Position numbers and translations under genes: made by a program. The notes beneath the pieces were generated by a model. The model ran no database searches. It was not told the DNA's origin and worked only from the letters and a program-made list of their open reading frames with translations. Shown one piece after another: positions 37,226 through 45,272 of a stretch of 64,000 bases of DNA; positions within the stretch are counted from its first letter, which is position 1, and every line of letters starts with the position of its first letter. This stretch comes from a bacterium. Lineage in GTDB: Bacteria; Armatimonadota; Zipacnadia; Zipacnadales; UBA11051. The stretch spans positions 19,126-83,125 of the forward strand of contig JAJFUB010000169.1 in assembly GCA_021372615.1 (NCBI GenBank), given 5' to 3'.

Positions 37226-38140
37226 CTACCCCTCGTCCGCCACGTCCTCGGGGAACGTCCCGCCCCATACGTAGTACCCGCGCCGCTGCCCCTGTGTGCG
37301 AGCCCAGCGCGAGAACGAGGCGGGGCTCGAGAACCCCAGCGTCGCAGCGATCTGGTACTGTCGCAGGCCGGCGTACACCAGCTCATGCACGCGCCGCCAC
37401 CGGCACTCATCCAGGTAGTCCTGCACCGTGCGGCCCGTCCAATGGCGGAACAGCCGCATGAAGTGCGACTTGCTGTAGCCCGACACCCGGGCCAGCTCGG
37501 CGGGCGTGAGCTTCGCTCCGCCCGTCTCCTCCATCATCTCCTGGACCATCCGCACGATTCGCTGCTGCACCCGGCCCTCGGGGAAGCGGTCCGACTCGTC
37601 CCCCTGGCTGATGAGCGCCGCGACGAGCAGTTGCACCCCGGCGTGCAGTTGCATGCTCCGCACATCCGTCCGCCGGGCTCCGGCTTCGAGCAGGTCCACC
37701 ACCGGGTTGGCGACCATGAGCCCGCTGTCCTCGGCCATGACCAGGTGCCCCATCGTCTTGCGACCCCGGGGCAGGTCCGGCCGGAACTGCGTCACCCGCG
37801 CCACGAACTTCCGCCCCATCAGCACGATCCACAGCATCTCCGTCTCCTGCCCCCACTCCGGCATCTCCAGGTCGTGGGTCTCGTTCGGGCCAAAGCAGAA
37901 GATCGTCCCGGAGGTGTACGGGTAGACCCGCCCCTCGTAACCCATCAGCCCACACCCCCTCAGCACCACCATGACCTCCGTGTGGCTGTGGCTATGCGAG
38001 TGGTCGGCCATCCAGCGCTTGTGCCGACGGTCCTCCACCCACTCCACCTCGCGGGGAATCTGCCGCGACACGAGGCGCCAGCGGCGCCAGTCCAGCAGGA
38101 TGTCGAGCATCGCGGGGGTGAAAAAGCGGTTTCTTCTCAT
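37226..38140 (-). CDS. AraC-family transcriptional regulator with cupin-like sensor domain
   Basis: 304 residues. The N-terminal half is a cupin-type ligand domain (HSHSHSHTEVMVVLRGCG and FCFGPNETHDLEMPEW). The C-terminal ~100 residues hold two helix-turn-helix motifs: LTPAELARVSGYSKSHFMRLFRHWTG and QIAATLGFSSPASFSRWAR. Regulators of this kind usually sense sugars or glycan breakdown products. It is divergent from a DegT aminotransferase gene 121 bases away, and an inverted repeat lies between them, so control of that gene and of itself is likely. Confidence 0.88.
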   Translation of the reverse strand: MRRNRFFTPAMLDILLDWRRWRLVSRQIPREVEWVEDRRHKRWMADHSHSHSHTEVMVVLRGCGLMGYEGRVYPYTSGTIFCFGPNETHDLEMPEWGQETEMLWIVLMGRKFVARVTQFRPDLPRGRKTMGHLVMAEDSGLMVANPVVDLLEAGARRTDVRSMQLHAGVQLLVAALISQGDESDRFPEGRVQQRIVRMVQEMMEETGGAKLTPAELARVSGYSKSHFMRLFRHWTGRTVQDYLDECRWRRVHELVYAGLRQYQIAATLGFSSPASFSRWARTQGQRRGYYVWGGTFPEDVADEG

Positions 38141-38145
38141 TTCGA

Positions 38146-38202
38146 CCCCGAAATAGCAACATTGGTTAACTTCAGTCGCATCGGTATATTGGCTTTTCGG
38201 GG
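38146..38202. promoter_or_regulatory. Promoter and candidate operator in the AraC/aminotransferase divergent region
   Basis: Plus-strand promoter: TTGGTT (38162-38167), 17-base spacer, TATATT (38185-38190). An inverted repeat CCCCGAAA (38146-38153) / TTTCGGGG (38195-38202) brackets it; the right arm falls at the expected transcription start and the left arm near the AraC start codon. Binding by the AraC protein is an inference. Confidence 0.6.
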
Positions 38203-38261
38203 CGGATTTCCTACCATGTCCTCAGCCCGATCCGGGCCAATGCCATTCGGAGGCCAAGCCC

Positions 38262-39509
38262 ATGCCTGCGCCCCTCGCCCTCACCGGCGGCAGCCCCGCC
38301 GTCACCCTCAAGCCCCAGCCCTGGCCCCTCATCGGCGATCAGGAGGTCCAGTGGATGGAGGAGGTCGTCCGCTCCGGCAAGTGGAGCTGGATGGGCCCCC
38401 ACGAGACCGCCTTCACCGAGGAGTTCCGCCAGTTCCTGGGCGCCAACTACGCCATGTGCGTATCCAACGGCACCGTCTCGATCCAGTGCGCCCTGCAGGC
38501 GGTCGGCGTGGAGCCGGGCGATGAGGTCATCGTCCCGGGCCTGACATGGGTCGCCACCGCCCAGGCCGCCCTGGACATCGGCGCCCAGGTGGTGCTGGTG
38601 GACATTGACCCCGAGACGCTGTGTCTGGACCCGCAGGCCGTCGCCGCGGCCCTCACCCCCCGGACGAAGGCGATCATCCCCGTCCAGCTCTACGGCTGCA
38701 TGTGCGACATGGACGCCCTGGGCGAGCTGGCCCGCAAGCATGACCTGAAGATCGTCGAGGACGTCGCTCACCAACACGGGAGCCAGTGGCGGGGCGTCGG
38801 CGCCGGGGCCCTGGGCGACGCCGGGAGCTTCTCCTTCCAGCAGTCGAAGGTCCTCACCAGCGGCGAGGGCGGGTTCGTCACCTGCCGGGACGAGGAGGCC
38901 TTCCAGGTCGCCTTCGCGCTCAAACAGGTCGGCTGGACGCCCCCGCCGGACATGAAGCCGGCCGGGCATTACGGCCACAACTACCGCATCACCGAGATGC
39001 AGTGCGTGCTGCTGCGGGGCGGCCTGTCGCGCCTGCAGGCCCAGACCGAGCAGCGGGACGCCAACGTCCAGGCCCTCGCCGCCGGGCTGCAGGCCCTCGG
39101 GGGACCGCTCCGGGCTGCCCGCCGCGACCCGCGCGTCACCCGCCAGGCCTACTACGCCATGACCATGGTCTTCGACCCCGCGCCGGCCGAGGGCGTCACC
39201 CGCAGCCAGTACCTGCAGGCCCTAGCCGCCGAGGGCTTCTACGCCGGCGAGACGTACGACCCAGTCTACCGCAACCCGCTGCTCAACCTGTACGACCGCA
39301 CCAGCCCGATCCCGTACCGCCAGGACGTGCCGCAGGACTACGCGAGCCTGCGCCTGCCCGGCTGCGAGCAGGCCAAGTGTGAGACAGCGGTCGTGATGAG
39401 CCACACGCAGCTTCTAGCCGAGCAGGCGTTCGTCGGGCAGTTGCTCGAGGCGGTGGGGAAGGTGAACGGGCAGCTCGAGGCGGTCAGGAAGCACTTCGCC
39501 AGCCAGTAG
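38262..39509 (+). CDS. DegT/DnrJ/EryC1/StrS-family PLP aminotransferase, first copy
   Basis: 415 residues. The fold-type I features are clear: [61 protein letters not shown] and the PLP lysine Lys196 in [15 protein letters not shown]. Such enzymes aminate keto sugars for surface polysaccharides or act on inositol-type intermediates. The His in EDVAHQHG replaces the more common Cys/Ala. No nucleotide-sugar genes are nearby, so the substrate is open; the AraC neighbour suggests a catabolic or inducible role. A second, more distant DegT gene is at 58507. Confidence 0.88.
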   Translation: MPAPLALTGGSPAVTLKPQPWPLIGDQEVQWMEEVVRSGKWSWMGPHETAFTEEFRQFLGANYAMCVSNGTVSIQCALQAVGVEPGDEVIVPGLTWVATAQAALDIGAQVVLVDIDPETLCLDPQAVAAALTPRTKAIIPVQLYGCMCDMDALGELARKHDLKIVEDVAHQHGSQWRGVGAGALGDAGSFSFQQSKVLTSGEGGFVTCRDEEAFQVAFALKQVGWTPPPDMKPAGHYGHNYRITEMQCVLLRGGLSRLQAQTEQRDANVQALAAGLQALGGPLRAARRDPRVTRQAYYAMTMVFDPAPAEGVTRSQYLQALAAEGFYAGETYDPVYRNPLLNLYDRTSPIPYRQDVPQDYASLRLPGCEQAKCETAVVMSHTQLLAEQAFVGQLLEAVGKVNGQLEAVRKHFASQ

Positions 39510-39530
39510 GGCAGTCTGTGCTGTCGTGTA

Positions 39531-39588
39531 TGCGAGCGGTCACCGACCGCGATCTGGCCGGACAGGTCGCGGCTGGCGACCGCTCGCA
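39531..39588. repeat. Dyad copy of the GAGCGGTCACCGACCGC palindromic element
   Basis: Left arm 39531-39552 and right arm 39567-39588 are near-perfect inverted copies with a 14-base centre. Arm ends read TGCGAGCGG instead of GTGGGAGCGG, so it is a diverged member. It lies between the aminotransferase gene and the eighth prepilin gene. Confidence 0.8.
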
Positions 39589-39623
39589 GAGGTTCCGCGC
39601 CGCTTCGCTTGGGCAGGTGGTGG

Positions 39624-39651
39624 TTGCGTGGCGCCCGGTCTTGGGTATAAT
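39624..39651 (+). promoter_or_regulatory. Promoter of the separate prepilin gene
   Basis: TTGCGT (39624-39629), 16-base spacer, TATAAT (39646-39651), with a leader of about 40 bases before the start codon at 39698. Confidence 0.65.
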
Positions 39652-39657
39652 ACCTGT

Positions 39658-39682
39658 GCGCCCCTTGCGGGGCGCTATTATT
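39658..39682 (+). promoter_or_regulatory. Leader hairpin, possible attenuator, before the separate prepilin gene
   Basis: GCGCCCC (39658-39664) and GGGGCGC (39669-39675) form a 7-bp stem with a TTGC loop, followed by TATTATT. It begins at about the predicted transcription start, so the mRNA would open with it. It could stabilise the 5' end or terminate early. Confidence 0.45.
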
Positions 39683-39697
39683 GTGAGAGGTGACAGC

Positions 39698-40348
39698 ATG
39701 ACCAGACGTGGCTTCACGCTGATTGAATTGCTGGTTGTGATCGCGATCATTGCTATCCTGGCAGCCATTCTCTTTCCCGTATTCGCCAAGGCGCGCGAGA
39801 AGGCCCGGCAGTCGAGCTGCCAGTCGAACCTCAAGCAGATCGGCATCGCCTGGCTGATGTACATCCAGGACTACGACGAGACCTGTCCGCCACTGTACAT
39901 CCCCACTCCCGGCTACTCGGGCAACTACCTGCATGTGCCCGAGCTGCTGTACCCGTACCAGAAGAACGCGCAGATCTGGCGCTGCCCGAGCGAGTCGGCC
40001 TCGTACCAGACCTTCGACAACAGCATCCAGTGCACGTACGGCTACAACCAGAGCCGCTTCGCCGGCAAGACGGACTTCGACTCCGGCACCATCGGCCTGG
40101 CGGCGCTGGAGGACCCGGTGGGCACGATCATCTTCATTGATGACACCAATCTGTACGCGGGCCCGTACAGCCCGGCGGTCGCCGCCGGCTACAACCCGGC
40201 GCAGGGCGTGCTCAACAGCGAGAGTGACACGACCGGCACCCGCGCCAAGTCGCGGCACAACGAGATGTACAACATCGCCTTCGCGGACGGCCACGTGAAG
40301 TCCATGAAGGACACGTATTACCGCAACTGGTCGTACTGGATGGACTAG
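39698..40348 (+). CDS. Prepilin-like protein with H-X9-DG domain, separate eighth copy
   Basis: 216 residues from ATG 39698 (GAGAGGTG at 39685-39692); the longer frame from 39518 would read through the palindromic repeat and promoter. The leader is MTRRG. After the helix comes [21 protein letters not shown], closest to array copy 7. The core contains two repeated-looking Tyr/Pro stretches ([21 protein letters not shown]) and the motif [17 protein letters not shown], where HAKW of the others is HVKS. It sits 27.5 kb away from the array but keeps the same promoter/terminator style, so it is an independent unit. Confidence 0.88.
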   Translation: MTRRGFTLIELLVVIAIIAILAAILFPVFAKAREKARQSSCQSNLKQIGIAWLMYIQDYDETCPPLYIPTPGYSGNYLHVPELLYPYQKNAQIWRCPSESASYQTFDNSIQCTYGYNQSRFAGKTDFDSGTIGLAALEDPVGTIIFIDDTNLYAGPYSPAVAAGYNPAQGVLNSESDTTGTRAKSRHNEMYNIAFADGHVKSMKDTYYRNWSYWMD

Positions 40349-40377
40349 GCGCAGGCGAGGGGGACTGAGACGCAGTT

Positions 40378-40407
40378 GGGGCGGACGCCAGCGATGGTGT
40401 CCGCCCC
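40378..40407 (+). terminator. Terminator hairpin after the eighth prepilin gene
   Basis: GGGGCGGACGCCA (40378-40390) and TGGTGTCCGCCCC (40395-40407) form a 13-bp stem with one G-U pair and a GCGA loop. No long T-run. Confidence 0.6.
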
Positions 40408-40545
40408 GGCGGTTCTGAGGGGGCAGGGGGTAACGGCCGTCGAGCAGCGACAGGTGCTCGCAGGACTGCAGTCAGTGGGAGGCGAATACGATGGTGCGGC
40501 ACCAGCGGCGGGAGCCGCGGGCCAGCACGAGCAGGAGGGTGTGCC

Positions 40546-41787
40546 ATGGCGGACCTGTGGCCTGCCAGCGGCGGTGTGCCTCGCGTCGAGTCACTGCGTG
40601 TGCAGAACTACCGCGCACTGCGTGACATAGAACTCAAGAGCCTCACCCCCCTAACGGCATTCGTGGGGGCGAATGGTAGCGGCAAGTCCACCGTGTTTGA
40701 CGTGTTCGCCTTCCTATCCGAGTGCTTCACCGAGGGGCTGCGCCGCGCTTGGGACCGACGAGGGCGCTTCCGGGAGTTGAGGTCCAGAGGCGCCGAGGGA
40801 CCAGTGGTCTTCGAACTCAAGTACCGGGAGAAGCCGCGCGACCCACTGATCACCTACAAGTTGTCGGTGGACGAGAACCTGCAGGGGCCATTTGTCGCCG
40901 AGGAGTCCCTGCGATGGCGCAGGGGCGCACACGGCAAACCCTTCAGGTTCCTCAGCTTCCACTCTGGCAGTGGGGAGGCGATTAGCGGGGAGATGCCTGA
41001 CGAGAAGGATGAGCGAGCACACGAGCAGCTCTCGTCGCCGGACATGCTTGCCGTCAACAGTCTGGGTCAGTTCCAGAGGCACCCTCGTGTGAGCGCCTTG
41101 CGCGACTTCATCACCGGCTGGTACCTTTCCTACCTCTCCGCTGACGATGCACGGGGGACACCCGAGGCGGGTCCGCAGGAGCGGCTCACCCCACACGGTG
41201 ACAACCTCGCCAACGTGATGCAGTTCCTCAGCGAGCAACATCCGCAACGCCTGGACGTCATCCGGCAGACCCTCATCGCCCGCGTACCCCGGCTCGAAGG
41301 CATACAGGCCCGCCCGATGGACGACGGACGCCTGTTGCTGCAGATCAAGGACGCGCCGTTCGACCGCCCGATCATGGCCAAGTGGGCCTCCGACGGCACA
41401 CTCAAGCTGCTGCAGTATCTCGTCGTGCTCTACGATCCTGTGCCCCCAAAGCTCATTGGGATCGAGGAACCCGAGAACCACCTGCACCCGCGGCTGCTGC
41501 CGGGCCTCGCTGAGGAGTGCCGCAAGGCCGCTGACCGGGCCCAGGTTCTTGTCACAACGCATTCGCCCTTCTTTGCCGACGCACTACGGCCTGAAGAGGT
41601 CTGGGTGCTGTACCGCGACAAGGCCGGCTACACGCAGGCGAGGAGAGCGGCCGACATGCAGGGCATCCCGGACTTCATACGCGAGGGCGCCCAACTGGGT
41701 GATCTGTGGGTGGAGGGGTTCTTCGAGGTTGGTGACCCGCTGAGGGATTCCGGCGGTCCGGCCGCCCTGGGGGGGAGGGGGGAGTAG
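40546..41787 (+). CDS. AAA-type ATPase of the ABC/OLD-like group (AAA_21), probable defence ATPase
   Basis: 413 residues, ATG 40546 with AGGAGGG at 40533-40539. N-terminal [18 protein letters not shown] and Walker [10 protein letters not shown] (41-49) are those of Rad50/OLD-like ATPases. The middle is a helical insert. [16 protein letters not shown] holds Walker B with Glu307-Glu308, then [14 protein letters not shown] is the switch/H-loop. The next gene, 4 bases on, encodes a DUF4276 TOPRIM-like protein. ATPase plus TOPRIM nuclease pairs are known from anti-phage systems (PARIS, AbiL-like, OLD/Gabija). The ATPase would sense phage and release or activate the nuclease. Defence role is inferred from family and pairing. 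Confidence 0.85.
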   Translation: MADLWPASGGVPRVESLRVQNYRALRDIELKSLTPLTAFVGANGSGKSTVFDVFAFLSECFTEGLRRAWDRRGRFRELRSRGAEGPVVFELKYREKPRDPLITYKLSVDENLQGPFVAEESLRWRRGAHGKPFRFLSFHSGSGEAISGEMPDEKDERAHEQLSSPDMLAVNSLGQFQRHPRVSALRDFITGWYLSYLSADDARGTPEAGPQERLTPHGDNLANVMQFLSEQHPQRLDVIRQTLIARVPRLEGIQARPMDDGRLLLQIKDAPFDRPIMAKWASDGTLKLLQYLVVLYDPVPPKLIGIEEPENHLHPRLLPGLAEECRKAADRAQVLVTTHSPFFADALRPEEVWVLYRDKAGYTQARRAADMQGIPDFIREGAQLGDLWVEGFFEVGDPLRDSGGPAALGGRGE

Positions 41788-41791
41788 CGGC

Positions 41792-42403
41792 ATGCATCTG
41801 GAGGTTCTCCTGGAGGAACCATCGGCCGAAGCAGCCCTGGACAACCTGCTGCCTGCGCTGCTACCTGAAGGCACGACATGGCGTTTCCACGTGTTCAGTG
41901 GGAAATGGGATCTGCTACGCCACCTAACGAGTCGTCTCAGGGGCTACGCGACTTGGCTGCCAGATGACTGGCGCATTCTCGTGCTGGTCGACCGCGACGG
42001 TACCGACTGCGAACAGCTCCTGGAGCGACTCGAGCGGAGCGCCGCAGCCGCTGGCTTGGCCACGAAGTTGAGCCACCGTGGAGGCAGGTTTGCTGTGCTC
42101 AACCGCCTTGCCATCGAGGAACTGGAAGCGTGGTTCTTTGGCGATGTGGAAGCACTGAGTCAGGCCTACCCCGGCGTGTCCCCACACCTGGCGCATCGCC
42201 GGGGCCTGCGGAGCCCTGACCAGATCGCCGGCGGCACATGGGAGGCGCTGCAGCGCGAACTCCAGCGTGCCGGCCACTACCGCAACACGGGCCTGCCCAA
42301 GATCGAGGTGGCCACCAATGTGAGCCGACACATGGTTCCAGCGCGCAACACCTCGCGCAGCTTCAAGGGACTCGTACTGGGCCTGCGCGCCCTGATGGCG
42401 TAG
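41792..42403 (+). CDS. DUF4276-family TOPRIM-like protein, partner of the AAA ATPase
   Basis: 203 residues. The TOPRIM-type acidic set is visible: LLEEPSAEAAL near the N-terminus with Glu8-Glu9 and Glu13, and LVLVDRDGTD with Asp67 and Asp69. A later block EELEAWFFGDVEAL and the C-terminal RNTSRSFKGLVLGLRAL are typical of DUF4276. Members are thought to be nuclease-like toxins controlled by an ATPase. The 4-base gap to the ATPase gene means one transcription unit. The two genes are flanked by unrelated housekeeping-type genes, as expected for a defence island insertion of minimal size. Confidence 0.82.
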   Translation: MHLEVLLEEPSAEAALDNLLPALLPEGTTWRFHVFSGKWDLLRHLTSRLRGYATWLPDDWRILVLVDRDGTDCEQLLERLERSAAAAGLATKLSHRGGRFAVLNRLAIEELEAWFFGDVEALSQAYPGVSPHLAHRRGLRSPDQIAGGTWEALQRELQRAGHYRNTGLPKIEVATNVSRHMVPARNTSRSFKGLVLGLRALMA

Positions 42404-42430
42404 GGTCCCGACTGCCCGAGAGGCTGGCCC

Positions 42431-43348
42431 CTACACCATCCTGCGCACCGCCTCCACCACGTGCGGGGCCGTCAGGCCGAACTTGTCCAGCAGCCACTCG
42501 TGCGTGCCGACCAGGGAGACGTACTGGTCCGGCAGCGCCAGGCGCTTGAACTTCCTGGGAGCTACGCCCTCATCGCAGAGGACCTCGGCCACCGCCGACC
42601 CCAGGCCGCCGCTGAGTTGGTGCTCCTCGATCGTCAGGATGCCGCCCGTCTCCTGCGCGGCCCGCACGATCGCCTCGCGGTCAATGGGCTTGACGGTGTG
42701 CATGCTGATGAGGCGGACGTGGATGCCCTCGGCGGCCAGTTGCTGCGCGGCGGCGTGGGCCTGGTTGACGATGGTGCCGGTGCCGATGATCGTCAGCGCG
42801 TCGCCGTCCTGCACCTGCAGGGCCTTGCCGAACGCGAAGTCAATCGGCCCGCTGTGCACCGCTGGCTCCTTCTTGTAGCCGCAGCGGTAGTAGACCGGGC
42901 CGTCGTGGGCGATGGCGGCCCGGGTGGCCTCCGCCGCCTCGGCGAAGTCGCACGGGGCGACCACGATCATGTTGGGCAGAGCCCGCATGATGGCGAGGTC
43001 CTCGGTCGCCTGGTGGCTGACCCCCAGCGGCCCGTACGCCAGCCCCCCGCCGATGATGACGATCTTGACGTTCGCATTGTGGTAGCAGACATCGTTGCGG
43101 ATCTGCTCCAGGCAGCGCAGCGTGGGGAAGTTGGCGATGGAGTACGTGACCGCCAGGTTGCCCTCCATGGCGATGCCGCAGGCCACGCCGGTCATGTTCT
43201 GCTCGGCCACGCCGCAGTTGAAGAAGCGTTCGGGATAGGTGTCGCGGAAAGGCTCGATCTCGCCATAGCCGATGTCGGCCAGGACCATGTAGATGCGCGG
43301 GTCCTCGGCGGCGAGGTCGAGTAGGACCTTATTGAAGACGCTTCTCAT
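42431..43348 (-). CDS. Transketolase C-terminal subunit
   Basis: 305 residues: a pyrimidine-binding domain (YMVLADIGYGEIEPF, FFNCGVAEQNMTGVACGIAM with the Glu that activates thiamine diphosphate) and the C-terminal transketolase domain (RLISMHTVKPIDREAI, TIEEHQLSGGLGSAVAEVL). Split transketolases have separate N- and C-subunits. Here the N-subunit gene is at 44184-45014 on the same strand, but the two are separated by a toxin-antitoxin pair. Either a true transketolase of the pentose phosphate pathway or a pathway-specific relative (for example for sugar-phosphate or surface sugar synthesis). Confidence 0.92.
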   Translation of the reverse strand: MRSVFNKVLLDLAAEDPRIYMVLADIGYGEIEPFRDTYPERFFNCGVAEQNMTGVACGIAMEGNLAVTYSIANFPTLRCLEQIRNDVCYHNANVKIVIIGGGLAYGPLGVSHQATEDLAIMRALPNMIVVAPCDFAEAAEATRAAIAHDGPVYYRCGYKKEPAVHSGPIDFAFGKALQVQDGDALTIIGTGTIVNQAHAAAQQLAAEGIHVRLISMHTVKPIDREAIVRAAQETGGILTIEEHQLSGGLGSAVAEVLCDEGVAPRKFKRLALPDQYVSLVGTHEWLLDKFGLTAPHVVEAVRRMV

Positions 43349-43372
43349 GGCAGACTCCCCGAAGTAGGTTGT

Positions 43373-43765
43373 CTAGACGACGGCGGATTGCTTGCGGGCG
43401 GCAGGACGCGCGGGCTTCGCCGGCGCTTGCCTGGCCCGCGTGCGCGTGGGCTTCGGTTCGCTGTACAGCGGGTCCGGGTAGGGCCTCATGGCAAAGGCGA
43501 GTTGCAGGTCCAGGGCATGGCACAGCCGGAAGGCCGTGCGGAGGGTGATGTTCTCGGGGTTGTTGAGCACACGCGAGACGTAGGAGGGCTTGAGCTGGGC
43601 GCGACGAGCCAACTCGGCGCGGGTCACGCCCTGGCGCTCCATGCCCTCCAGGATGGCCTGCGTGTACTCCATGATGGCGTACATGAACCCCTCGCCGGGG
43701 ACGCGCCGGGCATTGCGCTCGAACTCCTTGGTGTAGTCGTACAGTACGCGCGGGGCCTTACTCAT
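43373..43765 (-). CDS. XRE-family antitoxin (HigA-like)
   Basis: 130 residues from ATG 43765; the same frame is open further but would overlap the whole toxin gene. The HTH_3 domain reads VTRAELARRAQLKPSYVSRVLNNP, ITLRTAFRLCHALDLQLAF. The C-terminal ~30 residues are basic and Pro/Ala-rich, a tail not usual for HigA. Start and toxin stop overlap by 8 bases (43758-43765), so the genes are coupled. Gene order toxin then antitoxin is that of higBA systems. It lies 24 bases before the transketolase C-subunit start, so both are probably on one mRNA. Confidence 0.85.
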   Translation of the reverse strand: MSKAPRVLYDYTKEFERNARRVPGEGFMYAIMEYTQAILEGMERQGVTRAELARRAQLKPSYVSRVLNNPENITLRTAFRLCHALDLQLAFAMRPYPDPLYSEPKPTRTRARQAPAKPARPAARKQSAVV

Positions 43766-44144
43766 CTTGGCTGATCCACTCCTGTCGAAGACGTGCGACA
43801 CGCTCGAAGTCCTGTCTGGGCAAGGACGGCCCGCTCTTGACGCGGTGCAGGCACAAGACCAGTTCGCGTCCGCGCAGGAACCCCAGCAAGCGATGGTCGC
43901 CCTTGCGCAGTTCCCACTGGTCCTCCCAGGTGCGTATCGCCCTGAGCCACGTGGCAGGCGCATGATGGAAGTTGTCAGCGCAGAACAGCAGTATCCTGCG
44001 CACGTCGGCGTACAGGTGCTGGTCGGTGCGCAGCGTCTCGCGGAGGAACTCGTAGACCTCGCTGTGACTGTCAACCGCGAGGGCGAACACGATGACCTGT
44101 CGGCCCTCGACCAGCGGGATGACTTGCAGTGTGTGCTCATCCAT
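43758..44144 (-). CDS. HigB/RelE-superfamily toxin (Gp49-like)
   Basis: 128 residues. The C-terminal part WELRKGDHRLLGFLRGRELVLCLHRVKSG...PRQDFERVARLRQEW has the RelE-fold pattern of Gp49/HigB toxins: WELR, the strand ending in LCLHRVKSG, and a final helix with paired Arg. Such toxins cut mRNA on the ribosome. No ribosome binding site precedes ATG 44144; a 14-bp palindrome (44147-44160) ends only two bases before it, suggesting a very short or absent leader. Located between the two transketolase subunit genes in the same orientation. Confidence 0.8.
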   Translation of the reverse strand: MDEHTLQVIPLVEGRQVIVFALAVDSHSEVYEFLRETLRTDQHLYADVRRILLFCADNFHHAPATWLRAIRTWEDQWELRKGDHRLLGFLRGRELVLCLHRVKSGPSLPRQDFERVARLRQEWISQDE

Positions 44145-44146
44145 GA

Positions 44147-44160
44147 TAACTTATAAGTTA
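44147..44160. promoter_or_regulatory. Palindromic operator/promoter of the toxin-antitoxin pair
   Basis: TAACTTATAAGTTA is a perfect 14-bp palindrome directly before the toxin start. It is AT-rich in a GC-rich genome and contains a TATAA-like box, as expected for an autoregulated antitoxin site. Binding by the XRE antitoxin is inferred. Confidence 0.65.
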
Positions 44161-44183
44161 ACTCCCGTCAACGCTCCCTTCGC

Positions 44184-45014
44184 TCACGACGGCTCGCAGC
44201 CCACCATCGCCAGCGCCCGCTGCAGTTCCTCGTCCGTCACGCTGCCATAGTGGCACGCCACCGTGCCCTCCATCCAGTCCACGCACTTGCCCTTGGTCGT
44301 GTGGCAGATCAGCCAGCTCGGCTTGCCGGGGGTCCAGGGGACCTGCGACAGCTCGCGGTCTAGCTGCTCGACGTCGTGCCCGTCTATCTCGCGCGGCTCC
44401 CAGCCGAAGTCACGGACCTTGGCGCTGAAGGGCTCCAACTCCAGCACGTCGCCGACCTTCCCGAGCGCCTGGACGCGGTTGTAGTCCACCATCACGGTGA
44501 GGTTGTCGAGTTGGTGTTGGGCGGCGAACAGCATCGCCTCCCACGAGGAGCCCTCGTCGCAGTCGCCATCGCTCATCAGGCAGAAGACGCGGTGGGTCTT
44601 GCCGGTGCGCTTGGCGGCGACGGCCATGCCGCAGGCCACCGGCAGCCCGTGCCCGAGCGACCCGGTGGAGAACTCCACGCCGGGCACGTGGTGGCTGATA
44701 TGGCCCATGAGCTTGCCGCCGTCGCGGTAGTAGCCCTGCATCCACTCGGCGGGGATGAAGCCCTTCTCGACGAGCGCGGCATAGACGGCGGCCCCGCCGT
44801 GGCCCTTGGACAGGATGAAGCGGTCGCGGTCGGGCCAGTCGGGGCGGTCGGGGTCCACGCGCAGGATGCGCTCATAGAGCACGGCGAGGATCTCGGCCAT
44901 GGAGAGCATGGAGCCCACATGTCCGGACCTGCCGCGGTGGGTCATGCAGAGGCAATGGCCGCGGATACGGCGGGCAAGGTCGTTGGCGGCGGGGATCCAA
45001 TCGGGGGAGGGCAT
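44184..45014 (-). CDS. Transketolase N-terminal subunit
   Basis: 276 residues from ATG 45014 (GGAGA 7 bases upstream); a second possible start is ATG 45032. Thiamine-diphosphate domain: GRSGHVGSMLSMAEILAVLY, SKGHGGAAVYAAL, and the GDG...N cofactor motif in MSDGDCDEGSSWEAM...LTVMVDYN. The extension upstream to 45257 is read from repeats and rejected. It should form a heterodimer with the C-subunit at 42431-43348. The toxin-antitoxin genes and the C-subunit follow in the same direction. Confidence 0.92.
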   Translation of the reverse strand: MPSPDWIPAANDLARRIRGHCLCMTHRGRSGHVGSMLSMAEILAVLYERILRVDPDRPDWPDRDRFILSKGHGGAAVYAALVEKGFIPAEWMQGYYRDGGKLMGHISHHVPGVEFSTGSLGHGLPVACGMAVAAKRTGKTHRVFCLMSDGDCDEGSSWEAMLFAAQHQLDNLTVMVDYNRVQALGKVGDVLELEPFSAKVRDFGWEPREIDGHDVEQLDRELSQVPWTPGKPSWLICHTTKGKCVDWMEGTVACHYGSVTDEELQRALAMVGCEPS

Positions 45015-45119
45015 GGGATCATCTCCAGTCATCAACGCTCCGGCGCGGTCGGCCGGTGGGGAGTTCGGTGCAGGTCGGGGGAGCACCTGCACCGACCGTG
45101 AGGAAGGGGAAGCGACGGC

Positions 45120-45272
45120 GGGGACCCAGGGCTTACGCCCTGGGCTACGTTCTCCCGCCCGCTTCGCGGGCTCAAGGCACCACCCCCGACACCCGACCCG
45201 CGCCCCCCGATGACCAGCCCGCAGTCGCGGTTCCCAGTCCCAATCCCCAATCCCCAATCCCCAATCCCCCCC
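45120..45272. repeat. Repeats incl. G-rich (minus strand) array after the DUF6067-type gene
   Basis: 45129-45147 (GGGCTTACGCCCTGGGC) and 45156-45175 (CCCGCTTCGCGGGC) are hairpin repeats. 45236-45272 is a tandem array of CAATCCC units; on the minus strand it reads GGGGATTGGGGATTGGGGAT, a G-quadruplex-type pattern, ending next to the stop codon of the gene at 45273. Confidence 0.6.

Noticed and set aside
42461..43324. 287-residue plus-strand frame opposite the transketolase C-subunit gene
   Set aside because: Shadow frame; the minus strand encodes the complete transketolase domains.
44376..45101. 241-residue plus-strand frame opposite the transketolase N-subunit gene
   Set aside because: Shadow frame with Val/Gly/His-rich low-complexity translation and no family features.
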